From assembly GCF_030408375.1 (NCBI RefSeq), contig NZ_CP046530.1, positions 1,426,001 to 1,490,000 of the forward strand: a DNA stretch of 64,000 nucleotides. The letters run 5' to 3'. The stretch's first letter is position 1; each line of letters starts with the position of its first letter. This DNA is from Corynebacterium afermentans subsp. lipophilum. Its GTDB lineage: Bacteria; Actinomycetota; Actinomycetes; Mycobacteriales; Mycobacteriaceae. The position numbers and the translations under genes were made by a program. The notes below the pieces were generated by a model that saw only the letters and a program-made list of their open reading frames with translations, was not told where the DNA came from and did not search any database. This document shows positions 9,018 through 17,215 of this stretch, piece after piece.

Positions 9018-10037
9018 CTACTCTGCCGCGTCTGCGTCGGAGCGGATGTCGATCTTCCAGCCCGTCAGACGCGCCGCGAGGCGGGCGTTCTGCCCTTCCT
9101 TGCCGATGGCCAGCGACAGCTGGTAATCCGGCACAGTCACGCGAGCCGCCTGCGCCTCAAGGTCCAGCACCTCGACGGAAACCACCTTCGACGGGGCCAG
9201 GGAGTTGCCGACGTACTTGGCGGGGTCCTCGTCCCAGTCGATGATGTCGATTTTCTCGCCGCCGAGCTCGGACATGATGTTGGTGACGCGAGCGCCGCGC
9301 GGGCCAATGCAGGCGCCCTTGGCGTTGACTCCCTTGACGGTGGCGCGCACCGCCACCTTGGAGCGGTGGCCCGCCTCGCGGGCGATGCCGACGATCTCCA
9401 CGGAACCGTCCGCAACCTCCGGCACCTCGAGTGCGAACAGGCCGCGCACCAGTTCCGGGTGCGTGCGCGACAGGTTCACCTGCACACGCTTGTCGCCCTT
9501 GTTCACACCCACGACGTAGGCCTTGATGCGGTCGCCGTGCTTGAGATTTTCGCCCGGGATCTTCTCCGCCGGCAGCAGGATGCCGTCCTGCGGGTCTGCT
9601 TCGGTGCCCAGCTGGACAATGTTTAGGCCGCGTGCCTCCGCCTGCGCGTCGCGCTGGACGATGCCGGAGACCACTTGCCCCTCAAACCCGGAGTACTCGT
9701 CGTAGACGCGGCCGGCCTCCGCCTGGCGCAAGCGCCCCTTGATGGCGTCGCGCACGGCCACGGAGCCGATGCGGGAGAAGTTCACCGGAGTGTCGTCGTA
9801 CTCGGAGACGACCTCGCCCTCAGCGTCCAGCTCACTGACAATGACGGCCACGTCGCCGGTCTCGGTGTCGATGTCGACGCGCGCTTTAGCGCTGTCGTCC
9901 CCCTTGACACCTGCATCCCCCTCCTTGAACTCGCGGTAGGAAAACAGCAGCGCATTTGCAATAGTCGCCAGCAAATCTTCCATGGCGATGCCCTGCTGTT
10001 CCTCGATCGCCTTCAGCGCGTTCAAGTCGATATTCAC
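9018..10037 (-). CDS. nusA: Transcription termination/antitermination factor NusA
   Basis: The 339-aa protein binds RNA polymerase and nascent RNA and modulates pausing, termination and rRNA antitermination. It shows the N-terminal RNAP-binding domain (MNIDLNALKAIEEQQGIAME), an S1 domain (about 115-180) and two KH domains, with GACIGPRGARVTNIMSELGG in KH1 and LAIGKEGQNARLAARLTGWK in KH2. It lacks the acidic C-terminal repeats of the E. coli protein, as is usual for actinobacteria. Its ATG overlaps the rimP stop by 4 bp (ATGA). Confidence 0.96.
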   Translation of the reverse strand: MNIDLNALKAIEEQQGIAMEDLLATIANALLFSYREFKEGDAGVKGDDSAKARVDIDTETGDVAVIVSELDAEGEVVSEYDDTPVNFSRIGSVAVRDAIKGRLRQAEAGRVYDEYSGFEGQVVSGIVQRDAQAEARGLNIVQLGTEADPQDGILLPAEKIPGENLKHGDRIKAYVVGVNKGDKRVQVNLSRTHPELVRGLFALEVPEVADGSVEIVGIAREAGHRSKVAVRATVKGVNAKGACIGPRGARVTNIMSELGGEKIDIIDWDEDPAKYVGNSLAPSKVVSVEVLDLEAQAARVTVPDYQLSLAIGKEGQNARLAARLTGWKIDIRSDADAAE

Positions 10038-10585
10038 TTGTGTTCCTTTCCTTCCGCCGCAGCGGCCTCAAGCTCTTCAAACGCCCGATCCGCCAGCTCC
10101 GACTCGGTCGCCGGCGGGGCATTGAACTCAATTTCTACCACTGCTCCCGACAATTCAGAAACCGGCGAAATACGAACCTCCTCCCCCTTTTTCGTCGCGC
10201 GCACAAGCGCCACCAGAGTCTCGTCCGCGTCGAGCGGCCCCACGCGCCACTGCTCCCCACCCACCTTGACCTTGCGGCCGCGGTTGCGGCGGAAGTGCCG
10301 CGCCTCGGTTAACGGCAGGTCCACTCCCGGGGTGGTCAACTCCAGGGTGTAGCCCGCGCCGAAGTTCACCTCACCGCGTTCCTCGGCATCGTCGAAAAGC
10401 GAAGAGAGCTCCTGCGACACCTCCTCGAGGTCGTCGAGCGTCGGATGCTCGTCAGAGTCCAGAGCGATGACCACCTGCGACTTCTTGCCCGCCTTGACCG
10501 TGCGGATCTTCTCAATGTCCATGCCGTAGGTGCGCGCAACCGGTTCAACCATGCGCTCGATTGCCTCGTTCGTGGGAAAAGCCAT
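10034..10585 (-). CDS. rimP: Ribosome maturation factor RimP
   Basis: This 183-aa protein acts in early 30S assembly. The segment GYTLELTTPGVDLPLTEARH is the RimP core (GxxYxLEVSSPGxDRPL in other species), followed by the small SH3-like C-terminal domain. The ATG at 10585 is favoured because the open frame upstream has no similarity and a TAGGTT -10 (complement of 10593-10598) ends 7 nt before it, consistent with a leaderless mRNA. It is coupled to nusA by a 4-bp overlap and is divergent from the DUF4439 gene. Confidence 0.92.
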   Translation of the reverse strand: MAFPTNEAIERMVEPVARTYGMDIEKIRTVKAGKKSQVVIALDSDEHPTLDDLEEVSQELSSLFDDAEERGEVNFGAGYTLELTTPGVDLPLTEARHFRRNRGRKVKVGGEQWRVGPLDADETLVALVRATKKGEEVRISPVSELSGAVVEIEFNAPPATESELADRAFEELEAAAAEGKEHK

Positions 10586-10616
10586 GCCGACCAACCTAGC
10601 GTGTAACGTGCAGCGC
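10586..10616. promoter_or_regulatory. Divergent leaderless promoters of rimP and the DUF4439 gene
   Basis: TAGGTT on the minus strand (10593-10598) is 7 nt from the rimP ATG, and TAACGT at 10604-10609 is 7 nt from the GTG at 10617. No ribosome binding site is visible on either side. The call rests on motif and spacing. Confidence 0.45.
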
Positions 10617-11432
10617 GTGAAGAAACTCCTCCTGCTGCCCGCCGCCGCGCTTTTGCTCACCAGCTGCACCGTGATTGACGTTGTGGGTCCACGCGCGAAC
10701 GGCGAGATCATGGCGCTGGCGAAGCAGGCCTCCGCCGACTGGGTTTTCGGAGACCCCGCACGGGAGCAGTGGCGCGAGATGCGCAAGAAGCAAAGCGAGG
10801 AGCTGAAAGGGGAAGCGCGCAGGCTGTGCGGCGTGGACGCTTCCGGCGACACCCCCGCCTCCTGCGACGTGAGCTACGGCGACACGGACCTGCCCGCCAC
10901 GGGTAACGCGGACGCGCTGCTCGAGCACACCGTCGCCGCCGCCGACAAGGTGCCGGCGGAGTCCGTGGACCTCATCGTCGCCCAGGCTATCGACGCACTC
11001 ACGCTCTCCCCCGTCGACCTCGCGCCTGTCACCGAAACTGTCTCGAATGCCGCGGACACGGAAGCGGCCCACGAGCTGCTCGCCCGCGAAAACGCCATGT
11101 ACTACGGTCTCGGCGTCGCACTCGCCTACGCCGATTCCGATCTGCGCGAGCGCGTCGGCGAGCTGCGCGAGGCATCCCACGAGCGCACCGCGGCGCTCGC
11201 CCGCGTGCTGGGCCCTGTCGAAGGCGCGGCCGACGAGGCCCTCGTCCCGGCCGCCGGCTACGACTTCGCCGAGGGCTACGCCGAGCCTGCGAACGCAGAA
11301 GAGGCCGCCCAGCTGGTGAAGACCATGCAGGACGACCTAGTCAAGCAGTGGCGCTACGCCGCCGCGCACGCGGAGTCGGCTACCTGGCGCGAGGATGCCA
11401 TCAGGCTGGCCGCGCACGCGCAGCGGACGTAG
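10617..11432 (+). CDS. DUF4439 lipoprotein
   Basis: The 271-aa product begins with a short lipoprotein signal (VKKLLLLPAAALLLTSC, lipid-modified Cys at residue 17), so it is likely anchored to the outer face of the plasma membrane. The C-terminal part (about 125-260) is helical with AHELLARENAMYYGLGVALA and Glu/His residues resembling the ferritin-like DUF4439 fold; metal binding is not proven. The GTG at 10617 is chosen because it places the basic n-region directly before the hydrophobic core and has a -10 hexamer 7 nt upstream. Rv2844 holds the same place beside rimP and proS in M. tuberculosis. Function unknown. Confidence 0.8.
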   Translation: MKKLLLLPAAALLLTSCTVIDVVGPRANGEIMALAKQASADWVFGDPAREQWREMRKKQSEELKGEARRLCGVDASGDTPASCDVSYGDTDLPATGNADALLEHTVAAADKVPAESVDLIVAQAIDALTLSPVDLAPVTETVSNAADTEAAHELLARENAMYYGLGVALAYADSDLRERVGELREASHERTAALARVLGPVEGAADEALVPAAGYDFAEGYAEPANAEEAAQLVKTMQDDLVKQWRYAAAHAESATWREDAIRLAAHAQRT

Positions 11433-11453
11433 GGCGCGAGCAAACGCCGCGGA

Positions 11454-13241
11454 CTACCCCAGGCGTTCCGCTACGAGCTCCTGGACCTTGGCCACGATCT
11501 GGTCGGCCGGGACCTCGAGGGTCTCGCCGCCGCGGATACGCAGCTCCACGATGCCGTCGGCGAACGCGCGGCCCAGGATGACGATGAACGGCATGCCCAA
11601 AAGTTCGGCGTCCTTGAACTTCACGCCCGGGGAGACCTTCGGGCGGTCGTCGAAAAGCACCTCGAGGCCCGCGTCGGACAGCTCGGCGGTGATGCGGTCG
11701 CCTGCCTCAAGTGCTGCGGCATCCTTGTTCGCCACCGCCACGTGCACCTGATACGGGGCGATCTCCACCGGCCAGACCAGGCCCTTGTCGTCGTGGCGCT
11801 GCTCCGCGATCACCGCGAGCATGCGAGAGATGCCGATGCCGTAGGAGCCCATGGTGGGCACGGCGCGCTTGCCGTTTTCGTCCAGGATCTGCACGTCCAT
11901 GGCCTCGGTGTACTTGCGGCCGAGCTGGAAGATGTGGCCCAGCTCGATGCCGCGGGCGAGCTCCACGGTGCCGTTGCCGGACGGCGACGGGTCGCCCTCC
12001 TTGATCTCGGCGGCCTCGATGTAACCGTCGACGGTGAAGTCGCGGCCCGCAACCAGGCCCACTACGTGCTTGCCCGGTGCGTCCGCGCCGGTGATCCAGC
12101 TGGTGCCGTCGACCACGCGCGGGTCCGCCAGCACGCGCACGCCGTTTGCCTGCAGCGCGCGCGGGCCGACGTAGCCCTTCACCAAGAAGTCGTGCTTGTC
12201 AAAGTCCTCGTCGCTGGCCAACTCAAACGTGGCCGGCTCAAGCGAGGCCTCCAGGCGCTTCTCGTCCAGCTCGCGATCGCCCGGGATGAGCACACCGACG
12301 AGCTGTTCGCCGAACGGCTCGCCGTCCTCATCCAGCGCGCGCGGGTCATTGACCTTCACCATCATGCATTTGAGGGTGTCGCAGGCTTCGGCGGTGTGGC
12401 CGTCGATAAGCACGCCCTGCCCCTTCGCCCACTCCACGAGCGCCGCAATGGTCTCGGAGGACGGGGTGTCGTGCTCAACCGCCTCCGGCAGGCCGTCGAA
12501 CGCGCGCGGCTCCGGAGCCACAGTGGTCACGGCCTCCACGTTGGCCGCGTAATCGCCCGCGGTGGAGACGACGAAGGTGTCCTCGCCGTTGTCCGAGTAC
12601 GCCAAAAACTCCTCGGACGCGGAGCCGCCCATCGCACCGGAGGTGGCCTTGCAGATCTCGTAGCGCAGCCCCACGCGGTCGAAGATGCGCTGGTAGGCGG
12701 CGCGGTGGTTGGCGTAGGACTGATCCAGGCCCTCATCGGACATGTCGAAGGAGTAGCTGTCCTTCATCACAAACTCGCGCCCGCGCAGGATGCCGGCGCG
12801 GGGACGCGCCTCGTCGCGGTACTTCGTCTGAATCTGGTACAGCGTGACCGGGAAGTCCTTGTAGGAGGAGTAAAGATCCTTCACCGCGGTGGTGAACATC
12901 TCCTCGTGCGTGGGCCCGAGCAGCATGTCCGCGCCCTTGCGATCCTTCAGGCGGAACAGGTCGTCCCCGTATTCGGCCCAGCGGTTGGTGGCTTCGTAGG
13001 GCTCGCGAGGAAGCAGTGCCGGGAAGAGCAGCTCCTGGCCGCCCATCGCGTCCATCTCCTCGCGGACCACGCCCTCGATCTTGCGCAGCGCGCGCAGGCC
13101 AAGCGGCAGCCAGGAGTACACGCCGGGGGCGGCGCGGCGCACGTAGCCTGCGCGCACCAGCAGCTTGTGGCTGGGCACTTCAGCATCGGCGGGATCTTCG
13201 CGCAGCGTGCGCAGGAACAGCGTGGACAGGCGTGTAATCAT
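11454..13241 (-). CDS. proS: Prolyl-tRNA synthetase (bacterial type)
   Basis: The 595-aa class II synthetase charges tRNA-Pro. Motif 1 is in [18 protein letters not shown], motif 2 in [19 protein letters not shown], and motif 3 in [16 protein letters not shown]; the editing (YbaK-like) domain sits between motifs 2 and 3 (about 230-380), and the anticodon-binding domain ends the protein. The ATG at 13241 follows a TAAACT -10 (complement of 13250-13255) by 8 nt, so the mRNA is probably leaderless. It is divergent from yaaA and convergent with the DUF4439 gene. Confidence 0.97.
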   Translation of the reverse strand: MITRLSTLFLRTLREDPADAEVPSHKLLVRAGYVRRAAPGVYSWLPLGLRALRKIEGVVREEMDAMGGQELLFPALLPREPYEATNRWAEYGDDLFRLKDRKGADMLLGPTHEEMFTTAVKDLYSSYKDFPVTLYQIQTKYRDEARPRAGILRGREFVMKDSYSFDMSDEGLDQSYANHRAAYQRIFDRVGLRYEICKATSGAMGGSASEEFLAYSDNGEDTFVVSTAGDYAANVEAVTTVAPEPRAFDGLPEAVEHDTPSSETIAALVEWAKGQGVLIDGHTAEACDTLKCMMVKVNDPRALDEDGEPFGEQLVGVLIPGDRELDEKRLEASLEPATFELASDEDFDKHDFLVKGYVGPRALQANGVRVLADPRVVDGTSWITGADAPGKHVVGLVAGRDFTVDGYIEAAEIKEGDPSPSGNGTVELARGIELGHIFQLGRKYTEAMDVQILDENGKRAVPTMGSYGIGISRMLAVIAEQRHDDKGLVWPVEIAPYQVHVAVANKDAAALEAGDRITAELSDAGLEVLFDDRPKVSPGVKFKDAELLGMPFIVILGRAFADGIVELRIRGGETLEVPADQIVAKVQELVAERLG

Positions 13242-13272
13242 GGTTTGGCAGTTTACCGCTAGGGTTTTGCGC
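13242..13272. promoter_or_regulatory. Divergent leaderless promoters of proS and yaaA
   Basis: TAAACT on the minus strand (13250-13255) lies 8 nt before the proS ATG, and TAGGGT at 13260-13265 lies 7 nt before the yaaA ATG. The whole gap is 31 bp. Confidence 0.5.
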
Positions 13273-13959
13273 ATGCTGATCGTCCTCCCGCCTTCTGAAA
13301 CCAAAGCGCCCGGCGGCACCGACGCTGCAATGCAGCTGTCATTTCCGTCGCTCGATCCGGTGCGCACTTTGCTTCTCGACGCCCTCACGGCCACCGACGT
13401 CAACACCATGATGCGCGAGCTGAAAATCCCCGCCGGCAAGCACGCGGAAGCCGAGGAGAACCTCGCGTTGCGTTCCGCGCCGGTGATGCCGGCGATCCAG
13501 CGCTACACCGGGGTGCTCTACGACGCACTTGAGGCTGCGACCCTGTCCCCGGACGCGCTGTCGCGTCTGGCCGTGGGCTCGGCGCTGTTCGGGGTGGTGC
13601 GCGCGGGCGACCTCATCCCCCGCTACCGCGTCTCCGGCGGCTCCAAGCTCGGCGGGAAGACGATGAAGTCGTGGTGGGGCTCTGCCGTGACGGAGGTGTT
13701 GGCCGAGGAAGACTTCGTGGTGGACATGCGCTCCGGCGCCTACCAGCAGCTCGGGCCGGTGCCGGGAGCGCTGACTGTGCGGGTGGAGCAGGCCGATACG
13801 GGCAAGGTGGTCAGCCACTTCAACAAGCAGTACAAGGGCGAGCTGGCCCGCGCACTAGCTTCGCACGACGCCGCGTGTGCCGAAGACATCGCTGACATTG
13901 CCGCCGCAGCCGGGTTCGATGTTTCGGTCGACGGCGCGCTGCTCACCATGCGGGTGTAG
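13273..13959 (+). CDS. yaaA: YaaA family peroxide stress protein (DUF328)
   Basis: This 228-aa protein starts [15 protein letters not shown], the hallmark of the YaaA/DUF328 family, and has the downstream [20 protein letters not shown] block. E. coli YaaA lowers free intracellular iron during H2O2 stress and binds DNA. The ATG at 13273 has TAGGGT 7 nt before it, fitting leaderless transcription. It is followed after 2 bp by the DUF1648 gene, so the two are probably co-transcribed. The iron role is transferred from E. coli and untested here. Confidence 0.88.
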   Translation: MLIVLPPSETKAPGGTDAAMQLSFPSLDPVRTLLLDALTATDVNTMMRELKIPAGKHAEAEENLALRSAPVMPAIQRYTGVLYDALEAATLSPDALSRLAVGSALFGVVRAGDLIPRYRVSGGSKLGGKTMKSWWGSAVTEVLAEEDFVVDMRSGAYQQLGPVPGALTVRVEQADTGKVVSHFNKQYKGELARALASHDAACAEDIADIAAAAGFDVSVDGALLTMRV

Positions 13960-13961
13960 TT

Positions 13962-14687
13962 ATGGCTTCCAACTACCGCCGCTACGGCCTGGCCGCGCTG
14001 ATCTACACCGCCGGGTTCGCCTACATCCTCCTGCGCTGGGACGTGATCCCCGACCCGGTGCCGATACACGTCGGCCCCACCGGCGAGGCGGACGGCTTCG
14101 CGCCGAAGACGCTGCTCACAACGACCCTGCCGATGATCATCGGCATCGCGGTAACGCTGATGATGCCGCTGTTTCTGCCGCCGAGATCGCTTGCCCGGAA
14201 CACCGTCGACGTCTCCGGCGATGGCGCGCTGCCGTTTTCGGAGACGGTGGCCCGGCGCGTCGAGAAGCTTTGCGATGCCTCCGCAGACGTGGTGTCCAAA
14301 ATCATCCTCTCGCTGGCGGCGTTGCTCACGGTGACGAACATCGGCATGGTAGTGCCGGATGTGGCCATCCCGTTCTGGCTGGAGATCGCGCTGTTGATCG
14401 GCTTCACCGTCTACGTGGTGGTTGTTGCGCTGCGCATGACGAACGCGAAGGACGGCATTGAACCGGACGCAGACGAGCAGGCCCGCAACGAGCGGTTGCG
14501 CTACCAGGGCGGCATGGGCACCTACTCGGCGCCGAACGACCCGATGCTCGCCGCCGTGCTGCCGTCGAACCCGGGCAAGATCGCGGTGAACACCGCGCAC
14601 GCGCCGGGCAAACAGTATCTGCGCCGGGTAATCGTTGGCGTGGTGATGATCGTGGCAGTACCCATGGCCATTGGGGTGGCGATGTAG
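13962..14687 (+). CDS. DUF1648 membrane protein
   Basis: The 241-aa protein has four probable transmembrane segments (about residues 8-24, 53-74, 108-145 as a pair, and 222-241). The segment WDVIPDPVPIHVGPTGEADG (26-45) is the DUF1648 signature, also found in SdpI-type immunity proteins and in GntR-linked membrane proteins; this protein lacks enough features to be called SdpI. It lies 2 bp after yaaA with no own promoter visible, so it is likely translated from the same mRNA. Function unknown. Confidence 0.82.
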   Translation: MASNYRRYGLAALIYTAGFAYILLRWDVIPDPVPIHVGPTGEADGFAPKTLLTTTLPMIIGIAVTLMMPLFLPPRSLARNTVDVSGDGALPFSETVARRVEKLCDASADVVSKIILSLAALLTVTNIGMVVPDVAIPFWLEIALLIGFTVYVVVVALRMTNAKDGIEPDADEQARNERLRYQGGMGTYSAPNDPMLAAVLPSNPGKIAVNTAHAPGKQYLRRVIVGVVMIVAVPMAIGVAM

Positions 14688-14717
14688 CGGACGTGCGCGT
14701 CCCGCGGGAACTCTATC

Positions 14718-14773
14718 GTTTTATCGGTTTATCGGCCGCGTGCGTTTTATCGGTTTATCGGTTGCGGTAGACT
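14718..14773 (+). promoter_or_regulatory. Direct-repeat operator and -10 of the ATPase gene
   Basis: An 18-bp sequence, GTTTTATCGGTTTATCGG, occurs at 14718-14735 and again at 14744-14761, 26 bp apart; each copy holds two TTTATCGG half-sites. The second copy covers where the -35 would be. TAGACT (14768-14773) ends 7 nt before the ATG, fitting a leaderless transcript. The layout suggests cooperative binding of a regulator, possibly the ATPase's own winged helix. Confidence 0.6.
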
Positions 14774-14780
14774 GACCAGC

Positions 14781-15902
14781 ATGGATAACCCATTCCGCCC
14801 AACTTTCGGCGCCAGCCCGCTGGTGTGGGCCGGCCGCGCCACGGTACTCACGGACTTCGAGCGTGCTATTTCCGGCACTGTCGGTAACCCCGATCGCTCG
14901 ATCCTCATCTCCGGCTCCAGGGGCATCGGCAAGACGGTGCTGCTCACCGAACTCGAGGACATTGCGGCACGACAGGGCTGGGTCGTACTCCGCGCCTCGG
15001 CCCGGGAGAAGATCGCCGAGTCACTCATGCAGTCCGCCATCCCGGAGGCGATCAACAGGCTGTCCCCGCCACAACGGCGCCGCATCACCGGCGTATCCGT
15101 CGCCGGCATCGGATCAGTACGCACCGACGTGGAATCCAACGACCCGGTGCCCCGGCTGACCACCCAGCTGCGCGAGCTCATCTCGCACCTGCGCGACACC
15201 GGAGTGCTCATCACCATCGACGAGGTGCAAGACGCCTCACCGGAAGACCTCACCCAGGTCGCGGTGGCCTACCAGGACCTCGTCCGCGACGACCTCCCAG
15301 TAGCCGTGGCCATGGCGGGCCTCACCCACGGCATCAACGCCCTGCTGGATCTGCCCGGCGCGACATTCCTGCGCCGCGCCCGGCACTACGAACTCGGCCC
15401 ACTGACGTTGGAGGACGCCCACACCGCACTGGCGGAAACCGCGCGCGACGGCGGCCGGCCCTTCGACGACGCGCAGCGGGCCGCCGAATTCAGCAAGGGC
15501 TACCCCTACCTCGTGCAGCTTGTCGGCTTTCTGTCCTGGGAGGCCGCGGACGAGCTCGGCTCGGACCGTCTCGACGCCCATGCCGTCTCCGCCGCGATCC
15601 CGCGCACGCTTGAACGCCTGGGTGTGCAGGTCCACCAACCTGCGTTGCGCGACGTCCCGGCACGGCAGATGGACTACCTCCAGGCTATGGCTGCGATCGA
15701 GGAAGAAACCGGTGGCGCCGAAATTGCGTCTTCCGCGCTGGCTGAACGGCTCGGCCGCCCCGCCACCTCCTTGTCGGACATCCGCGCCCGGCTTATTGCC
15801 CGTGACCTCATCACACCTGCCGGCTGGGGGCTTATCGAGTTCGCCCAGCCCTACCTGGGGCAATACCTCCGCGACCGCGGCCGCCCGCAGCGAATTAGCT
15901 AA
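14781..15902 (+). CDS. AAA+ family ATPase with C-terminal winged helix
   Basis: This 373-aa protein has a Walker A GSRGIGKT (44-51), a Walker B ending ITIDEVQD (about 144-151), and a C-terminal winged-helix-like region (about 305-365, SALAERLGRPATSLSDIRARL). The layout is that of the archaeal-type/STAND-like P-loop ATPases (Orc/Cdc6-like arrangement) common in actinobacteria, sometimes as single genes, sometimes in mobile or stress loci. The ATG at 14781 has TAGACT 7 nt upstream. Paired direct repeats upstream suggest control by a DNA-binding protein. The function is not known; a DNA-linked sensor or regulator is a guess. Confidence 0.8.
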   Translation: MDNPFRPTFGASPLVWAGRATVLTDFERAISGTVGNPDRSILISGSRGIGKTVLLTELEDIAARQGWVVLRASAREKIAESLMQSAIPEAINRLSPPQRRRITGVSVAGIGSVRTDVESNDPVPRLTTQLRELISHLRDTGVLITIDEVQDASPEDLTQVAVAYQDLVRDDLPVAVAMAGLTHGINALLDLPGATFLRRARHYELGPLTLEDAHTALAETARDGGRPFDDAQRAAEFSKGYPYLVQLVGFLSWEAADELGSDRLDAHAVSAAIPRTLERLGVQVHQPALRDVPARQMDYLQAMAAIEEETGGAEIASSALAERLGRPATSLSDIRARLIARDLITPAGWGLIEFAQPYLGQYLRDRGRPQRIS

Positions 15903-15935
15903 CGCGTACCCCCTGCGGAAGGTAGCGTTCGAACC

Positions 15936-16673
15936 ATGGCCTTCCAGACCACCATCGACACCGCCCGCGCCCTCCTCACCGACGTCTCACACATTGAGGT
16001 CTTCACCGGCGCTGGCATGAGCGCCGACAGCGGCATCGCCACCTACCGCGACGCCCAGACCGGCCTGTGGGAGAACGTGGACCCGCAGGACATGGCGTCC
16101 ATCGACGCGTGGCACAACGATCCGGACACCATGTTCGCCTGGTACCTCTGGCGCGCCCACCTCGCGCAACAGGCGGAGCCGAACGCGGGCCACGTTGCCG
16201 TCGCTAAGTCGCCGAAGACGACGGTGACCACACAAAACATCGACAACCTCCACGAGCGCGCAGGCAGCAAGGATGTCGTCCACCTGCACGGCTCACTGTT
16301 CGACTTTCGCTGCTCGCTTTGCGACGAAAACTTCGCCCAGCCCATCGACCTCCCCAAAGAACCCGTTGAGGCAATCACTCCCCCGGCCTGCCTGGAATGC
16401 GGCGGGCCAGTGCGCCCAGGGGTGGTCTGGTTCGGCGAGGCCCTGCCCCAGGCCGAGTGGAAAGAGGCGGAGCGCCGCATGCGCACCGCGGACGCGCTGG
16501 TGATCGTGGGCACGTCCGGGGTGGTCTACCCCGCCGCCGGCCTGCCGCTAATGGCGCACGCCCGCGAAATCCCCATCATCGAGGTCACCCCGATGCGCAC
16601 GGACCTGTCCCACCTGGCCGACGTGGTCATTGAGGACACCGCCGCCAACGCCCTGCCTGCCCTTTTGGGCTAG
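15936..16673 (+). CDS. cobB: NAD-dependent protein deacylase (class III sirtuin)
   Basis: The 245-aa protein removes acyl groups from lysines using NAD. Motifs seen: GAGMSADSGIATYR (25-38), TQNIDNLH (99-106), catalytic His in HLHGS (118), and a four-Cys zinc site (126, 129, 152, 155). FAWYLWR places Tyr70 and Arg73 in the YxxR spacing that in SIRT5 and CobB binds succinyl or malonyl groups, so desuccinylation is likely as well as deacetylation. TAGCGT (15923-15928) lies 7 nt before the ATG, fitting a leaderless mRNA. The 3' end overlaps the convergent yoeB by 4 bp. Confidence 0.93.
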   Translation: MAFQTTIDTARALLTDVSHIEVFTGAGMSADSGIATYRDAQTGLWENVDPQDMASIDAWHNDPDTMFAWYLWRAHLAQQAEPNAGHVAVAKSPKTTVTTQNIDNLHERAGSKDVVHLHGSLFDFRCSLCDENFAQPIDLPKEPVEAITPPACLECGGPVRPGVVWFGEALPQAEWKEAERRMRTADALVIVGTSGVVYPAAGLPLMAHAREIPIIEVTPMRTDLSHLADVVIEDTAANALPALLG

Positions 16674-16924
16674 TAGTGGTACCGCGCCTGGAGGATCACG
16701 AGATCCCCATCCGCAACCATGTACACCAGGCGGTGTTCCTGAGTGATGCGCCTTGACCACGCACCGTCAGCGCCATATTTCAGCGGTTCAGGCTTGCCAA
16801 TCCCATCAAACGGTGCGCGAAGCGTGTCACGGAGCAGTTGATTTACACGCTTGAGTGTCTTCTTATCGTTGGTTTGCCAATACAGGTAGTCGTCCCACGC
16901 ATCAGCGGTCCACACCAACCGCAT
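16670..16924 (-). CDS. yoeB: YoeB/Txe-type toxin (ribosome-dependent mRNA interferase)
   Basis: This 84-aa RelE-superfamily toxin matches E. coli YoeB in length and in its catalytic positions: Glu46, Arg65, His83 and a C-terminal Tyr84 (RYHY). YoeB cleaves mRNA in the ribosomal A site when the antitoxin is degraded. Its start overlaps the antitoxin stop by 1 bp, giving an antitoxin-toxin operon. All expected active-site residues are present, so it should be functional. It is convergent with the sirtuin gene, overlapping by 4 bp. Confidence 0.93.
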   Translation of the reverse strand: MRLVWTADAWDDYLYWQTNDKKTLKRVNQLLRDTLRAPFDGIGKPEPLKYGADGAWSRRITQEHRLVYMVADGDLVILQARYHY

Positions 16925-17175
16925 TACCCGTCCAGATCGATGTCGTGTTCAGCAAACTTTCCGTTGAGCGCGTCGTCATAGGACCGTGCGAGTCGGCGCG
17001 CATTCTCTCGAGACTTGAACAGGTACGCCGTTTCTACCCATGCCTCGTAATCTTCCGCAGCCATCAAAACGGCGTTCCCGTGACGAGAGACAATCTCAAC
17101 CGCGTCACGGTCTGTATTCACCCGTTCAATGAGCGGGTACAGCGTTCGTCGTGCCTCAGATGCGCTGATTGACAT
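16924..17175 (-). CDS. yefM: YefM/Phd-type antitoxin
   Basis: The 83-aa protein starts MSISASEARRTLYPLIERVN, the typical Phd/YefM DNA-binding N-terminus; the C-terminal half (KSRENARRLARSYDDALNGK) resembles the part that wraps YoeB. The ATG at 17175 has GGAGGG about 6 nt upstream; an earlier in-frame ATG at 17190 is less likely because the RBS lies between the two. It represses its own promoter in known relatives, and a GGTACC-based palindrome upstream fits that. Confidence 0.92.
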   Translation of the reverse strand: MSISASEARRTLYPLIERVNTDRDAVEIVSRHGNAVLMAAEDYEAWVETAYLFKSRENARRLARSYDDALNGKFAEHDIDLDG

Positions 17176-17191
17176 AGCGCCCTCCTTCATG

Positions 17192-17212
17192 TGGTACCGC
17201 CAAACGGTACCA
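17192..17212 (-). promoter_or_regulatory. Palindromic operator of yefM-yoeB
   Basis: TGGTACCG (17192-17199) and CGGTACCA (17205-17212) form a perfect 8-bp inverted repeat with a 5-bp spacer, 16 bp upstream of the yefM ATG. YefM of E. coli binds a TGTACA-type palindrome in the same place. Autoregulation is inferred. Confidence 0.65.
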
Positions 17213-17215
17213 CAA

